Shown in pieces: positions 25,301-34,433 of a stretch of 64,000 nt of DNA. The stretch is taken from contig NC_047075.1 in the NCBI RefSeq assembly GCF_902459465.1, positions 14,067,119 through 14,131,118 on the forward strand, written 5' to 3'. Source of the DNA: Asterias rubens (Eukaryota > Echinodermata > Asteroidea > Forcipulatida > Asteriidae). A model generated the notes under the pieces. That model saw only the letters and a program-made list of their open reading frames with translations, had not been told where the DNA came from and made no database searches. Position 1 is the stretch's first letter. Every line of letters begins with the position of its first letter. The position numbers were made by a program, and so were the translations under genes.

Positions 25301-26527
25301 TGGTGAGGAAATAGCAGCATCCCTTGCAATGTCTCCACAGGGTGCCAGTGGTATTGCAAATGGTCCCTTCCCCATTTATGTCGCAAAGCTTGCTGATGTG
25401 CATTTGGCTGAGGAGCGTGTCCAAAAAATAAGAAGTGAAATGAAAAAGCTACATGATCAACTTGCTCTTGTGGCACTTCTCAATAACAACATTAACGTTG
25501 AGGATGTAGTTTCCAGTGTCACTTCAGACATGAATGCACATGGAAAAGAACTCGAACAGCAGGTTAGTTGAATTTATCAATTGTAAAATACATCAGTTAT
25601 GTGTTAAATATCTTTCAGAATTATTTATTTGAAAAGAAATATAATCAAAATCTTCCTCCTCAAACTTACTTTTAAAACAGGAGGCAATTCAAAGCACTGC
25701 TGTGAAGAAGCTGCCCAACCACCACAACCCACTGCTGCAAAACCTTGACAAGTGCCTCCAGGATATCAAAGTGCGAAGACAAGCGTACTACTCGAACACC
25801 TTTATAGGAAACCATGTCCACAAGTGTTTGAAAGTGAGTGTGTATGTTCTTTATAAATATGTTTAAAATGACATATAAATTAGAAAAGTTGTAAACATTA
25901 CATGATTATGCAAAGTTTCACATTTTCATTGTTTCACTTGCTTGTATTCAGGAGATAAATATCAACAAGGTCACACAACGCATTGTGGAAGAAACATCAC
26001 GCCTTGCCCCAGCAAAAGTGGAAAATGCAAAAAGTATCAGCACAAAATACTCAATGCTTTTTACACTTTTCGCCAAGTGCCACAATGTTTACAACACAGC
26101 TAATTCCCTCAATGACGCAGAAATTGCAAAACTTGGTGAGTGATGTAGGATAATAATAATGTAACGATATTCATAAAAAATACTTACCTGGTCATGTGTG
26201 TGTTTGATTAATTGATAACAACAAAATGTCACAATTATTCAACTAGATGACGATATCACTCGCTTCATGGACTTCTACCGAACCACTTTCCCGGATAAAA
26301 GCTTCCCTCCTAAGATGCATATCCTTGAAGTTCACGTTATGCCATTCATCCAACGAACACGGCATGGACTAGGGCTCTTGGGGGAACGGGGCGGCGAGTG
26401 CATGCATGCAGTGTTTAACAACCTGAACAGGCGCTTTGATGGAGCTCGGAACACCACCAAGCAAGACCTTGACCTCTTCAAGGTAATGTGCGTGATGCAA
26501 GAACATCTGCTCTCCGTCAATCCCTAA
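22308..26527 (+). pseudogene. RAG1 N-terminus-like plus DDE transposase gene (N-RAG-TP type)
   Basis: The first ATG after an in-frame TAG is at 22308. Exon 1 (22308 to about 23201) reads like the vertebrate RAG1 N-terminus: LCRVCG (22341), CHLCY (about 22490), DWHPH (22543), CVVC, a basic helix, then a RING-type finger CVICNQIMNRPVETPCQH...CPSC (22765-22900) and a C-x2-C...H-x-C pair. Later exons: about 23633-23912, 24012-24218, 24309-24551, 24697-24773, 24898-25100, 25221-25562, 25681-25833, 25952-26135 and 26247-26527, all GT-AG and in phase (1,692 coding nt from the Leu codon split across exons 2/3 to the stop). The transposase has GGDKGGGSF (D 24373), FGDYEFL (D 24728), HSCLWC, LHISLG, FIGNHVHKCL and LLGERGGECMHA (E 26384 or 26396). 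Damage: A13 run 22427-22439, frame changes near 22730 and 23108, TAG 23141, A8 run 23660, TAG 25035. It would bind and cut the element's ends. Confidence 0.8.
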
Positions 26528-27520
26528 ATATCAAGTGCATGTCCTCACAGAAAGTCCCGCAAACGGAAATCTGAATCATAAAGTATGTAGAATTTAGAAT
26601 AGAAACTGCAACCCTAAAATTTCACCATGACATTATTTCAACATTGCTTCCAAGCTTCCTCCATGATTGAACTAGGTCATGTCTCTGTTTTTTTTTTTAA
26701 GAATCAAAACGATCAGTGAGATTTATGAAAACGAAAACCTTACTCCTCAAGGAAGATCTTGCTCGCATTTTTTATTATTACTTTTTGTTTTATTTAATAA
26801 TATATTTTTATTGTGCACATGTTATTTGTTAGGCCTCCAATTATCATATTCATATTCACAACCATAATACTGTATTTACTGAACTAGTAGTAGCATTGGC
26901 AACAAACAGAACATATGGTTTTTCAAACACCGAAAATCCTGACCCAAACAATCGCCCGCGCCATGCCACCATCTTGTATCACACACAAGTCATGTGTCAT
27001 GTGTGTTTGTATTGAAACGTGTACAAAAGCAAGATAGACATGTATTAAAAAAAAAATCCAAGCTACGTAGAGGGTTTGCTCACTCACCTTTAATACTACT
27101 CTGTTCTTCATGTGTTTCTCGTCACTTTGATACTTCACTTTGTCATAGGATAACTTCCTAGTGAGGGTACTTTTGACCTAGAACTATCTCTAACCTTCGG
27201 CAACCCTGATGAGCAACACGTGTGAAATTCGATGCACATGTGTATTGATCTGGAGCCATTTAATCCTTCAAAACGAATGCGTACACCATTGAAACTGGTG
27301 TCCGCTGGTTTTATAAGGTCTGATTTATTTTAATTTATGTGAGATTTGTTTAAATATTCATTATCTTATTTATAACAACCATTTTTATTGGCCCAATCAA
27401 CAAGCGAGCTCTAGTTTATGCAGTACTGCCCTTTGCCTCATTTGGGCAACAGAGGGCGTGCTCTATACGCTTAGAATTGCCACATGCGCACAACTATTTG
27501 TGATGGCATTAACAGCGGTG

Positions 27521-27940
27521 GTAGTTAACCAGAGTTCTCGATCTGTAGTGAACCAGAGATCTCCATGTGTAGTAAACCAGAACAATTTATCTTTTGTAAA
27601 CGATTTGTCACCATCTCTTGATGCTGAAGTTCCAACTCATGACTGTCAGATGTCTCCATCTTTGGGTTGTGAGGCCGCAACTCCTGATTTTCTCATCTGT
27701 GCTTCTGAAGTGAACTTGAGGTCACCCTCTCTTGAAGCTGAATTTGAAATTCCTGATTGTCAGATGTCTCCATCTTTTGGGGATGAAGCAATTACTCCTG
27801 ATGTTCTGATGTCTGCAGCTGTGGTGAACCAGGTGTCTCCTCCAGTAGGGAACCTTAACATTGGGTATCTTGGTGCTGAAGCCTTAGTTCCAAGTGCTGA
27901 AGCCATAGTTCATGACTGTCATATATATCAAGAAGATTAA
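27521..27940 (+). CDS. Ser/Pro-rich repeat ORF continuing the minisatellite
   Basis: Just outside the right end of the transposon, the first units still read VVNQSSRSVVNQ, i.e. the same 24-bp repeat. The frame then becomes a diverged repeat of about 37 residues, seen twice, each with DCQMSPS and EA-TPD motifs (HDCQMSPSLGCEAATPD and PDCQMSPSFGDEAITPD), and stops at 27938-27940. It may be the surviving tail of the coding or transposon sequence from which the 24-bp array grew. Expression is unproven and I know no family for it. An open frame also extends left through the transposon's terminal repeat, by chance. Confidence 0.35.
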   Translation, partial: VVNQSSRSVVNQRSPCVVNQNNLSFVNDLSPSLDAEVPTHDCQMSPSLGCEAATPDFLICASEVNLRSPSLEAEFEIPDCQMSPSFGDEAITPDVLMSAAVVNQVSPPVGNLNIGYLGAEALVPSAEAIVHDCHIYQED

Positions 27941-28028
27941 ACTGAGTACCAGGGCAGTTGTGAAGTATCACCAAATCCTGAAACCTTTGAGAATGACGGG
28001 AGGCACAACCACTGATGGCCAAACCAAA

Positions 28029-28476
28029 CAGAAAGAGAAAAAGTACAAATTTTCAAGTCAAAGAAAAACGAAATTATGGTGAAGCTTACACTAAAGAAAA
28101 ATCAAATAAGCTAATGCCTGCCCAAAAAGATGTCCTGCCTGAAAGCTGAAAGAAGTGTACATATTGTCAAGGTAGAGGTTTAGATTGTGATAAACTGTCA
28201 GAAATAGGAATGAAGGAAATCCGGGAAGCCTATTACAGTATAGGGAATCTACTCTTGCAACGTGAATGGTTAAGTAAACATCTCATCTGCAATCAGAACG
28301 AGCAGTCAAGGTTCAAATATTTCCTTCCAAACATTAATTTGCATACTGCCAAACTTCAGGTGTGTAAATCAATGTTTTTGAGCGTCGTGGGTATTTCTGA
28401 TTCCCAAGTACGGACAGTACTAAGAAAAAGTAGTCCATATGGTACATTGGAGGGTGAAGGAAGGGGTGGAAGGTAA
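28029..28476 (+). pseudogene. Transposase-family fragment, N-terminal half
   Basis: The reading RNYGEAYTKEKSN, CTYCQGRGLDCDKLSE, IREAYYSIGNLLLQREWL and YFLPNINLHTAKLQVCKSMFL, then SVVGISDSQVRTVLRK, matches the N-terminal half of a family I recognise in insects, Hydra and other animals: 'GKEY...C...C...IF..YW.L....QR' followed by 'VCK.FFL.TL.IS...V...L'. Those proteins are unnamed and behave like transposon genes. An in-frame TGA at 28147-28149 interrupts it, and no downstream half is joined. The matching downstream module lies 4 kb away on the other strand (32213-32554). Confidence 0.5.
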
Positions 28477-29639
28477 CAACACGACAGAGATAGTTTGCTA
28501 AGACATCAAGTGGAGGTGCACATTGACAAATTCCCACGCATGGAATCGCATTAATGTCGAGCCAACAGTAAATGCCAGTATCTTTCTTCAGATCTAAACT
28601 TTGTGATCATGCACAACCTATTCTAGTCTAGGTTCCTAGACCATTGGTGTTGCGTGGTCACACACAACCAGTGTTCCGATTATGCACGGCAAAAACTGTA
28701 CACGCTTGTAATGAACGAACGCTAGCGGGCGCTCTGTTTCTCTGATTTCCGGATCTCCCCATGTCCTGTGCTCACCAAGGTCTAGGGTATTTGCAAATTG
28801 AAGGCGTGGCCAGACTATGCAAATGACTCGATTATTCATATCACATGACGGGTTGAAGATGACTATTCAAACTAGACCGAGTCAAAGGTCAATGTGATCG
28901 GCGCGCTATTTTGGTCATTATAGGCCCATTAAAATGAAAACAGTGAAATTTTAAGTATAGACTACCTATTCAGATTACGGATACGTGACGATTTGAAATC
29001 GTAAATAATGGTCAAAAATCGAACGTAAGATTAGCATTCAGAGAGTCCGTGTAACGGACGCTTGTATGGCCCCACGGCGTGGAGCAATCGGAACGTGAAA
29101 TAAGCCTTGTGGAATATCACGTACCGCCCATGCCGTGTCTCGTGGGCCGGGGTTGGAGGTGTTAAATCCCGGGCGCTATGAACTCCAAGCTTGCGGGTGT
29201 CGACTCCGTTGTTTTTTATGATCGCATTGTTCCAATATGCTCCATTTTGATTCATGGCCCCCTAATTTCTTTTTGTTATGAGTTTCATGTAATTTTGATG
29301 ATGTCAAAACGTAGGAATATCGCATCTACCTCCATGGTTATATCATGGTTATATTGACAGTGTTATTGTGTGAGTAGCTTAAAAAAAAAAAAAGGTTGAA
29401 ATAAAAATAATGCTAAAACAAAATTCCCTCAAAGCATAATTTTGCCAAACAAAGTATTATTTTTTAATTCTGTGAATGAAGAGTTATTTTTGAGGTAATG
29501 ATTAAACTGGGCAACTAGTGGAATTTATGACCCGACTATTCGCCTCAAATAACTGGGAGTTGAATAGCAGTAGTCGCCACCCGACAAGCAATCAAAATTT
29601 GCAATTTCTCATGAGTTGTTCCAAAACATATTGTTACGA
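28477..29639. other. Spacer, no gene seen
   Basis: A higher-GC stretch at about 28640-28930 contains CTAGAC-type motifs at both sides and could be a short repeat element. I see nothing coding. Confidence 0.35.
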
Positions 29640-30440
29640 CTACATTCCAAAAATTATTATATGGTTATGTTCCAAGCTGCGCAGCTACTCGGCTACGTCT
29701 ACGTTTACGCTTAGGTCTACATTCCTTCAAGTTACACTATAATATCAAAAGGTATGTTTTCAAGCCTGAGTCAAGCTACGCTTACATTCCAAGATACGCA
29801 GCTACGTTTATGTTCCAAGATACGCTTAGGTCTACGTTCCTTCAAGTTACACTATAATATCAAAAGGTAAGCTTTCAAGCCCAAGTCAAGCTATGCTTAC
29901 GTTCAAAGATACGCAGCTACGTTTACGTTCCAAGATACGCTTAGGTCTACATTCCTTCAAGTTACACTATAATATCAAAAGGTACGCTTTCAAGCCCGAG
30001 TCAAGCTATGCTTACGTTCAAAGATACGCAGCTACGTTTATGTTCCAAGATGCTACGCTTCAGTCCAAGATATGCTTACGTTCCAAAAGATGTCAACGTT
30101 CCAAGCTACACAGCTACTCAGCTGCGCTTACAGATCTGCTTATGTTCCTTCAAGTTACGCTATAATATCAAAAGGTACGCTTTCAATCCCATGTCAAGTT
30201 ACGCTTACGTTCCAAGATACGCAGCTACGAATTACGTTCCAAGATATGCTTACGCTCCAAAAGATACTGTTACGTTTTAAGCTACGCGGCTACTCAGCTA
30301 CGCTTATACACTCCAAGATACGTTTAGGTTACGCTACAATATCAAAAAGTACGCTTTCAATCCCGAGTCATGCTACGCTTACATTCCAAGATCTGCAGCT
30401 ACGGTTACGTTTCAAAATACATTCTCACAAAGACGCTTTT
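29640..30440. repeat. 115-bp tandem array with longer variants
   Basis: The marker AATATCAAAAGGTA recurs at 29741, 29856 and 29971 (115-bp steps), then in diverged form at 30164 and 30339 (193 and 175 bp). Units are rich in TACGTTCCAAGATACGC and CAGCTACG words, so a shorter internal repeat of about 20 bp is also present. No protein inferred. Confidence 0.8.
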
Positions 30441-30498
30441 GAATCCCTCAAGATTTCCTTCCCCCAAGATTAAAAAACTTTCACTGTGAATAACACTA

Positions 30499-30710
30499 CA
30501 GGGCCCACCAGTTAATATCTGTTTGGCAGAAAATACTGTACACAATTTCTTTACTATCCAAACATTTAGGTGGGCACTAGGCATAAGTCTACAACATTTC
30601 AAATTTAATTAAAAATTGGCTGGTAACCAGTTTCTGCTAAGCAATACTATTTTGTGCTAACTATAAGCAAATTGTTTAGCCAATACAGGCTTCATCAGTG
30701 TGGGCCCTGG
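30499..30710. mobile_element. MITE with CAGGGCCCA ends
   Basis: It starts CAGGGCCCACCA and ends GTGTGGGCCCTG, inverted repeats of about 10 bp. The interior is AT-rich and non-coding. The ends resemble those at 49489-49716 and 50329-50519, suggesting a superfamily. Confidence 0.6.
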
Positions 30711-31239
30711 CACGTCGGGAGCATAACGCCACGATCGCATTTCATTACTGATGCTTCATGGTTCACACCATGGAACGCCTCTTACTGCCGTTTAGGTTAT
30801 ACTGCTTGCTGTGTTGAGTGACATGGAGGGTTAGGTTAACACATAACATGTCCATCTGATCATGGGCATCTACTGTGTGGGCATTACCAGTGCAGTAGTC
30901 TATCAGTTTTCTTGCCTTTTCCATTCCTTTCACTAGTCTAGGTGATGTTGGAAATGTATGGATAGTCAACTCGAGGTAAGACTAGTCTAAATTGTTTGTG
31001 AAATCCAACCAAGTGCCTCCAAAATTGGGTTGTTAGACTTACACATGTAGAGCAAGAATGACATGAATGTACATGTATATGTTTAGGTTCTTTCGTGTTT
31101 TATTGGTTTTTTTTGCACAATTTATATACAAATGAATATTGTTATTGTTGTTTTTATTATTATTTAATGTAAAGAACATGCAAATTTAACATCTATTAAA
31201 TCGTTTGCAGTACCCACTGCTAAACATAGAATTTGAACT

Positions 31240-31400
31240 GCCTTTAGCCACCGGGGAATCTCAGTAATCTAGTTAGTATGACACTGCTCTAGAATGACAA
31301 AGGTCGTGGGTGCGAAGCACCCAAGTTATTTGCCTGTGATTTGTTTCACAGAACTCGGGTAAGTACCGAGTATACAGTGCTAAACACTTCTTATTATTAC
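31240..31400 (+). mobile_element. tRNA-derived SINE-like repeat
   Basis: The segment has a tRNA-like layout, with TCTAGTTAGTATGACACTGC as a possible A-box region and GGTCGTGGGTGCGAAGCACC as a possible B-box region. GGGTAAGTACCGAGTATACAGTGC follows, a tail I associate with echinoderm SINEs. It does not fold as an intact tRNA. Confidence 0.5.
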
Positions 31401-32212
31401 TATTACGATTTCATCTACTCACAGCTTGCAAAAGAAAGATCATATTTTTATTTGTGCTGGTAACTCCTCGAGTCGGGCTACAGCCTTAGATCCCAAGGGT
31501 CTTTCTCAGGATCCTTCCTTTCCAAAAAGTAACAGATCTAGTATAATTATAAGTGATGCTGTATCTTTTATCAAACTGCGCCTACTACAGATGGATGTGA
31601 GAACGCATGTACTTTATTATTTATTTATGTATTAATTAGTCACTAAAACTCAGTGTGGATGCTTGTAGTGCCAACATCTTGAAATAAGTAGAAGAAAAAC
31701 GTTATCTAAATTTTAATTAATATAAGGACTTTTATTATAAATGTGTACATAAAAATAAAACATGATGAACTTCAAAAGTTAAACTTGTAATTTAATATTT
31801 AACAAAATTTCCTAATATAATACTTAATATATGAATTCTGTATGTTATTTTGTTGCGTTTTTCAAATAAAACATGGAAACACAACATTGTGTAAACAAGA
31901 GAAGACTTTGAGAAGTGTGTTTATTTCATTGTTATTTTTTTTAATGTTTTCTTCTACTCAACTTATTGATTGTTGGCAAATCAGCCTGGAAAAGTTAGTT
32001 TGAAACAAACAAATGGTTTTTTAATGTTAATATTTTAGCGAATTTGCTATCTTTGTGATATCATTGACAACAATGCAACTTATCAGATAAATGTATTGCA
32101 GTACAAACTTCTGATTATTGTAGATAGTGTATTGAGATTGCAAATCCCCCCCCCCCTCAGAATTTTTGTTTGTTTTGAGAGCTGCAGTTGTCGTTGAAAA
32201 GAACAAACTTTT
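31401..32212. other. AT-rich spacer, no gene seen
   Basis: Low-complexity AT-rich sequence with a C9 run near 32148. No coding signal found. Confidence 0.4.
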
Positions 32213-32554
32213 TTAATTAGTAATCCTTTGTGGGAATGCACACAGCCTTTTGCCTACTATGGTCGTTACTATGACAGTCTGAGGATCACCCTCCATCCTC
32301 GCTGTGTCTGCAAGAGAGTTGAATATACCATGGTAGTAGGCATATGAACATTTTACTGTAAGGTCCGATGGCAAATACATCCTATACGAAGCATATTCTC
32401 GTCTATAGTGTGATACTTGAGGACGGTGTGATTTAATGTGGTTACTGACCTTGTGGTTGTATTCTTCGTTGAATTTGTTTTGGGGCGGAGGGCGACCTCG
32501 TCTGTCACCCTCATACCCAACAAGAACCCCACTTTCTTGTCTTGTATTATTCAA
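32213..32554 (-). pseudogene. Transposase-family fragment, middle module (HI-S/SHY-R)
   Basis: The minus strand reads RRGRPPPQNKFNEE, VSNHIKSHRPQVSHYRR, then MYLPSDLTVKCSYAYY. This is the 'HI.SFP..ESHY.R...YL...L....MY' module that directly follows the module seen at 28029-28476 in intact members of the same family. Here it ends in a stop after FPQRITN with no further conserved sequence. It may be an exon or a truncated copy. Function is unknown beyond the mobile-element association. Confidence 0.45.
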
Positions 32555-33292
32555 TGCAAACTGAACGAATGTATGTTTGCATACTATTTGATGTCCAAGC
32601 TTCCAGATAAGTGTGTTTTCCCCTCAATGAAACTTTGTGTGTATTGGAAATAGAGCGCTTTGGTACCTTTCGAACATTATGCACAACCTAGTTCCGTCTT
32701 CTCGTATAATCCATGTCCCAAAAATCAACCCATGTTTTGCTCCTTTGGTCTTGGGTGAACAGCTCGCTACATTAACGTCTGCACTGGCAGGGAGGCAGCA
32801 TTCGATGGTATGACCAATTTACTTTATTTTGTTTTTCTGTTCTGTCGTTTAGCTATAGGGTAACAGTTATAAAAAAAATCAAGTTAAGTTCATATGCGCT
32901 TCTTAATTATAAAGGAATCTAACAAACCCAAGTTCGCCCTCCTTAAAGACAATGATGTGCTAGTGTTAGTAACTGCATTGGAAAGTTTAAACAATTCAAA
33001 TACAAGAGGTCGTTAACAGTCTTAACGCTGGGTATTCCTTTTAATAAGAGGACCGGCCCCATCCTATACATCTATTTTTGTAGCCGCCAGAATATCCGTT
33101 TGTTAACCTTTTTGTGCAGCGCCTCGCCTTTTCAAAAGTCAATAGAGGGCACGAATTTCGGGACATTTTTTGTTGTAAATTTTGACGTCAACAAACTGCC
33201 AAGATACAGAAAGGAACAAAAAACATTATTTAAGACATCTGTTGTAACTTAAACCAAGGCATCTCAGCAAAGTGAGTGTTCTTATTTTATAA
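32555..33292. other. Spacer, no gene seen
   Basis: No coding or RNA-gene signal was found. Confidence 0.35.
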
Positions 33293-33970
33293 GCTGTTCC
33301 GACCTACCGTCGGAACAGGTATTGTTTTCGTCGAGATTGTTATTAATTTTATTAGCTGTTCCGACCTACCGTCGGAACAGGTTTTGTTTTCGTCTAGATT
33401 TTTATTGTTTTATTAGTATTCTTTGTTTCCGCCTAAAACCCCATTGCATTTGTACACGTTTTTTGTTTATTCCTAATCTCCCAAACCACAAGGTCAAAAG
33501 AGTTAAATCATATATCAAATTGAAGCTTAGAACTTAAGCTTAATTGTAAATGTCACAAATATTAAAATTCTTAATTAATTAACCACGTGACCCTCATTTG
33601 TATATTTAATTGGGAAATCTTTGTAGCACCATATCTCAAGAAGTTCACGGCAGATTCTTACAAACACCTAATGTCTAGTTATTCTTACTAGCTGTTCCGA
33701 CCTCCCGTCTGAACAGGTATAGTTTTCGTCGATTTTTAGACTTTGTAATTAAAGACTCCTTGGGGATTGAAGATTAATTTGGAAAAACTGTGACCTCAAG
33801 TTGACCTCTACTTCCGGGTCAACCGGAAGTGGAACTATATCTCAAGTACTATACAACCGTTTTTCAAACTTTTTTCAGTTTTAGTCCCCTTAGGCGTTAA
33901 AGATAAACTTTGAAAACCTTGACCTCAAGTTGACCTCTACTTCCGGGTCAACCGGAAGTGGAACTTTTTG
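33293..33970. repeat. Hairpin-headed repeat with CTTCCGG-palindrome units
   Basis: Three near-identical hairpins (TGTTCCGAC, 5-nt loop, GTCGGAACA) lie at 33295-33317, 33357-33379 and 33693-33715. Each is followed by a 'GGT(A/T)TTGTTTTCGTC'-like tail. Two units of about 128 bp follow (about 33790 and 33919), each with TTGACCTCTACTTCCGGGTC then AACCGGAAGTGGAAC, a palindromic core. The architecture matches 4226-6312: hairpin, T-rich tail, then CTTCCGG-type palindrome units with 'ATCTCAAG/ATAACTC' words. Confidence 0.6.
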
Positions 33971-34225
33971 TGAAATATACTAGAAATTGATATGAAATAG
34001 CATAAAAATGTAGAGGGAATGTTTTGTATTATACATGTTTTTATGGTATTTTTTCCAGAGATGGTTAGGGATGAAATATATTTAAAAAATTTTGCAACAG
34101 GGATGAAGTAAATTTAAAGAAGATTTTTACCATTTCTGGATGTAGTACATGAAGAAAGTTTGTATGAATTGTATTTGTTTGGCATATTTACTGTTTAAAG
34201 TAGGACATTTCTTTCTATTGATACT

Positions 34226-34433
34226 TACAGTAATTGCTATCTGCGCTGTACTGTTGGTACTTGTGACGTTATGGTACTGCGAAACTTTCAGATTGCTGAT
34301 AGTGATCATTGTACCTTCGTTCACTGGCAGGTCTGTTGCATTGCCCCATAGTTTACATCTGATGGACTGTGAAGTACGTGGGTCTTTCAGCTGTATTTCT
34401 TTACGGGACCAATTGTCTCCTACTTTCACTGGT
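34226..34433 (-). CDS. Orphan exon encoding an OB-fold (RPA-like) segment
   Basis: The exon is bounded on the minus strand by an acceptor (...CACCAG) and a donor (ACT followed by GTAAGT). It reads KVGDNWSRKEIQLKDPRTSQ, IRCKLWGNATDLPVNEG, then MITISNLKVSQYHNVTS. The pattern 'lkLWG......eG..v.isN..V..Y......l.S' is that of an OB-fold from replication protein A-like single-strand DNA-binding proteins. Such domains occur in host RPA1 and in several transposon-borne proteins. I could not find flanking exons, so the gene is partial or decayed. Confidence 0.5.

Larger units (their letters stand above)
21069..27520 (+). mobile_element. N-RAG-TP-like DNA transposon with CAC-type inverted ends
   Basis: The ends are perfect 10-bp inverted repeats: CACCGCTGTT at 21069-21078 and AACAGCGGTG at 27511-27520. 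A second shared block (GTTGTRCGCATGTGNCA) follows at unequal distance, 25 bp in on the left and 16 bp on the right. The outside flanks end ...TCTCCATCT and begin GTAGTTAACC, which together rebuild one 24-bp minisatellite unit, so the element was inserted into that array. No target-site duplication is visible. Ends beginning CAC are typical of the CACTA/Chapaev/Transib group of transposons (family knowledge). It carries one gene (22308-26527), with 1.2 kb of leader containing a 30-G run at 21641-21670, and about 1 kb of trailer. Confidence 0.8.

Noticed and set aside
22308..26527. A true RAG1 or ProtoRAG gene
   Set aside because: The RAG1-like part is limited to the N-terminal zinc region. The transposase core has LHISLG where RAG1 has its LHCDIG catalytic Asp, and no RAG2/Kelch gene is nearby.
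28210..28476. Independent small gene at 28210-28476
   Set aside because: It is the continuation of a conserved module that starts upstream of an in-frame TGA, so it is part of a pseudogene.
31240..31400. Functional tRNA gene
   Set aside because: The A- and B-box words are degenerate and the arms do not fold into a cloverleaf. The tail is SINE-like.
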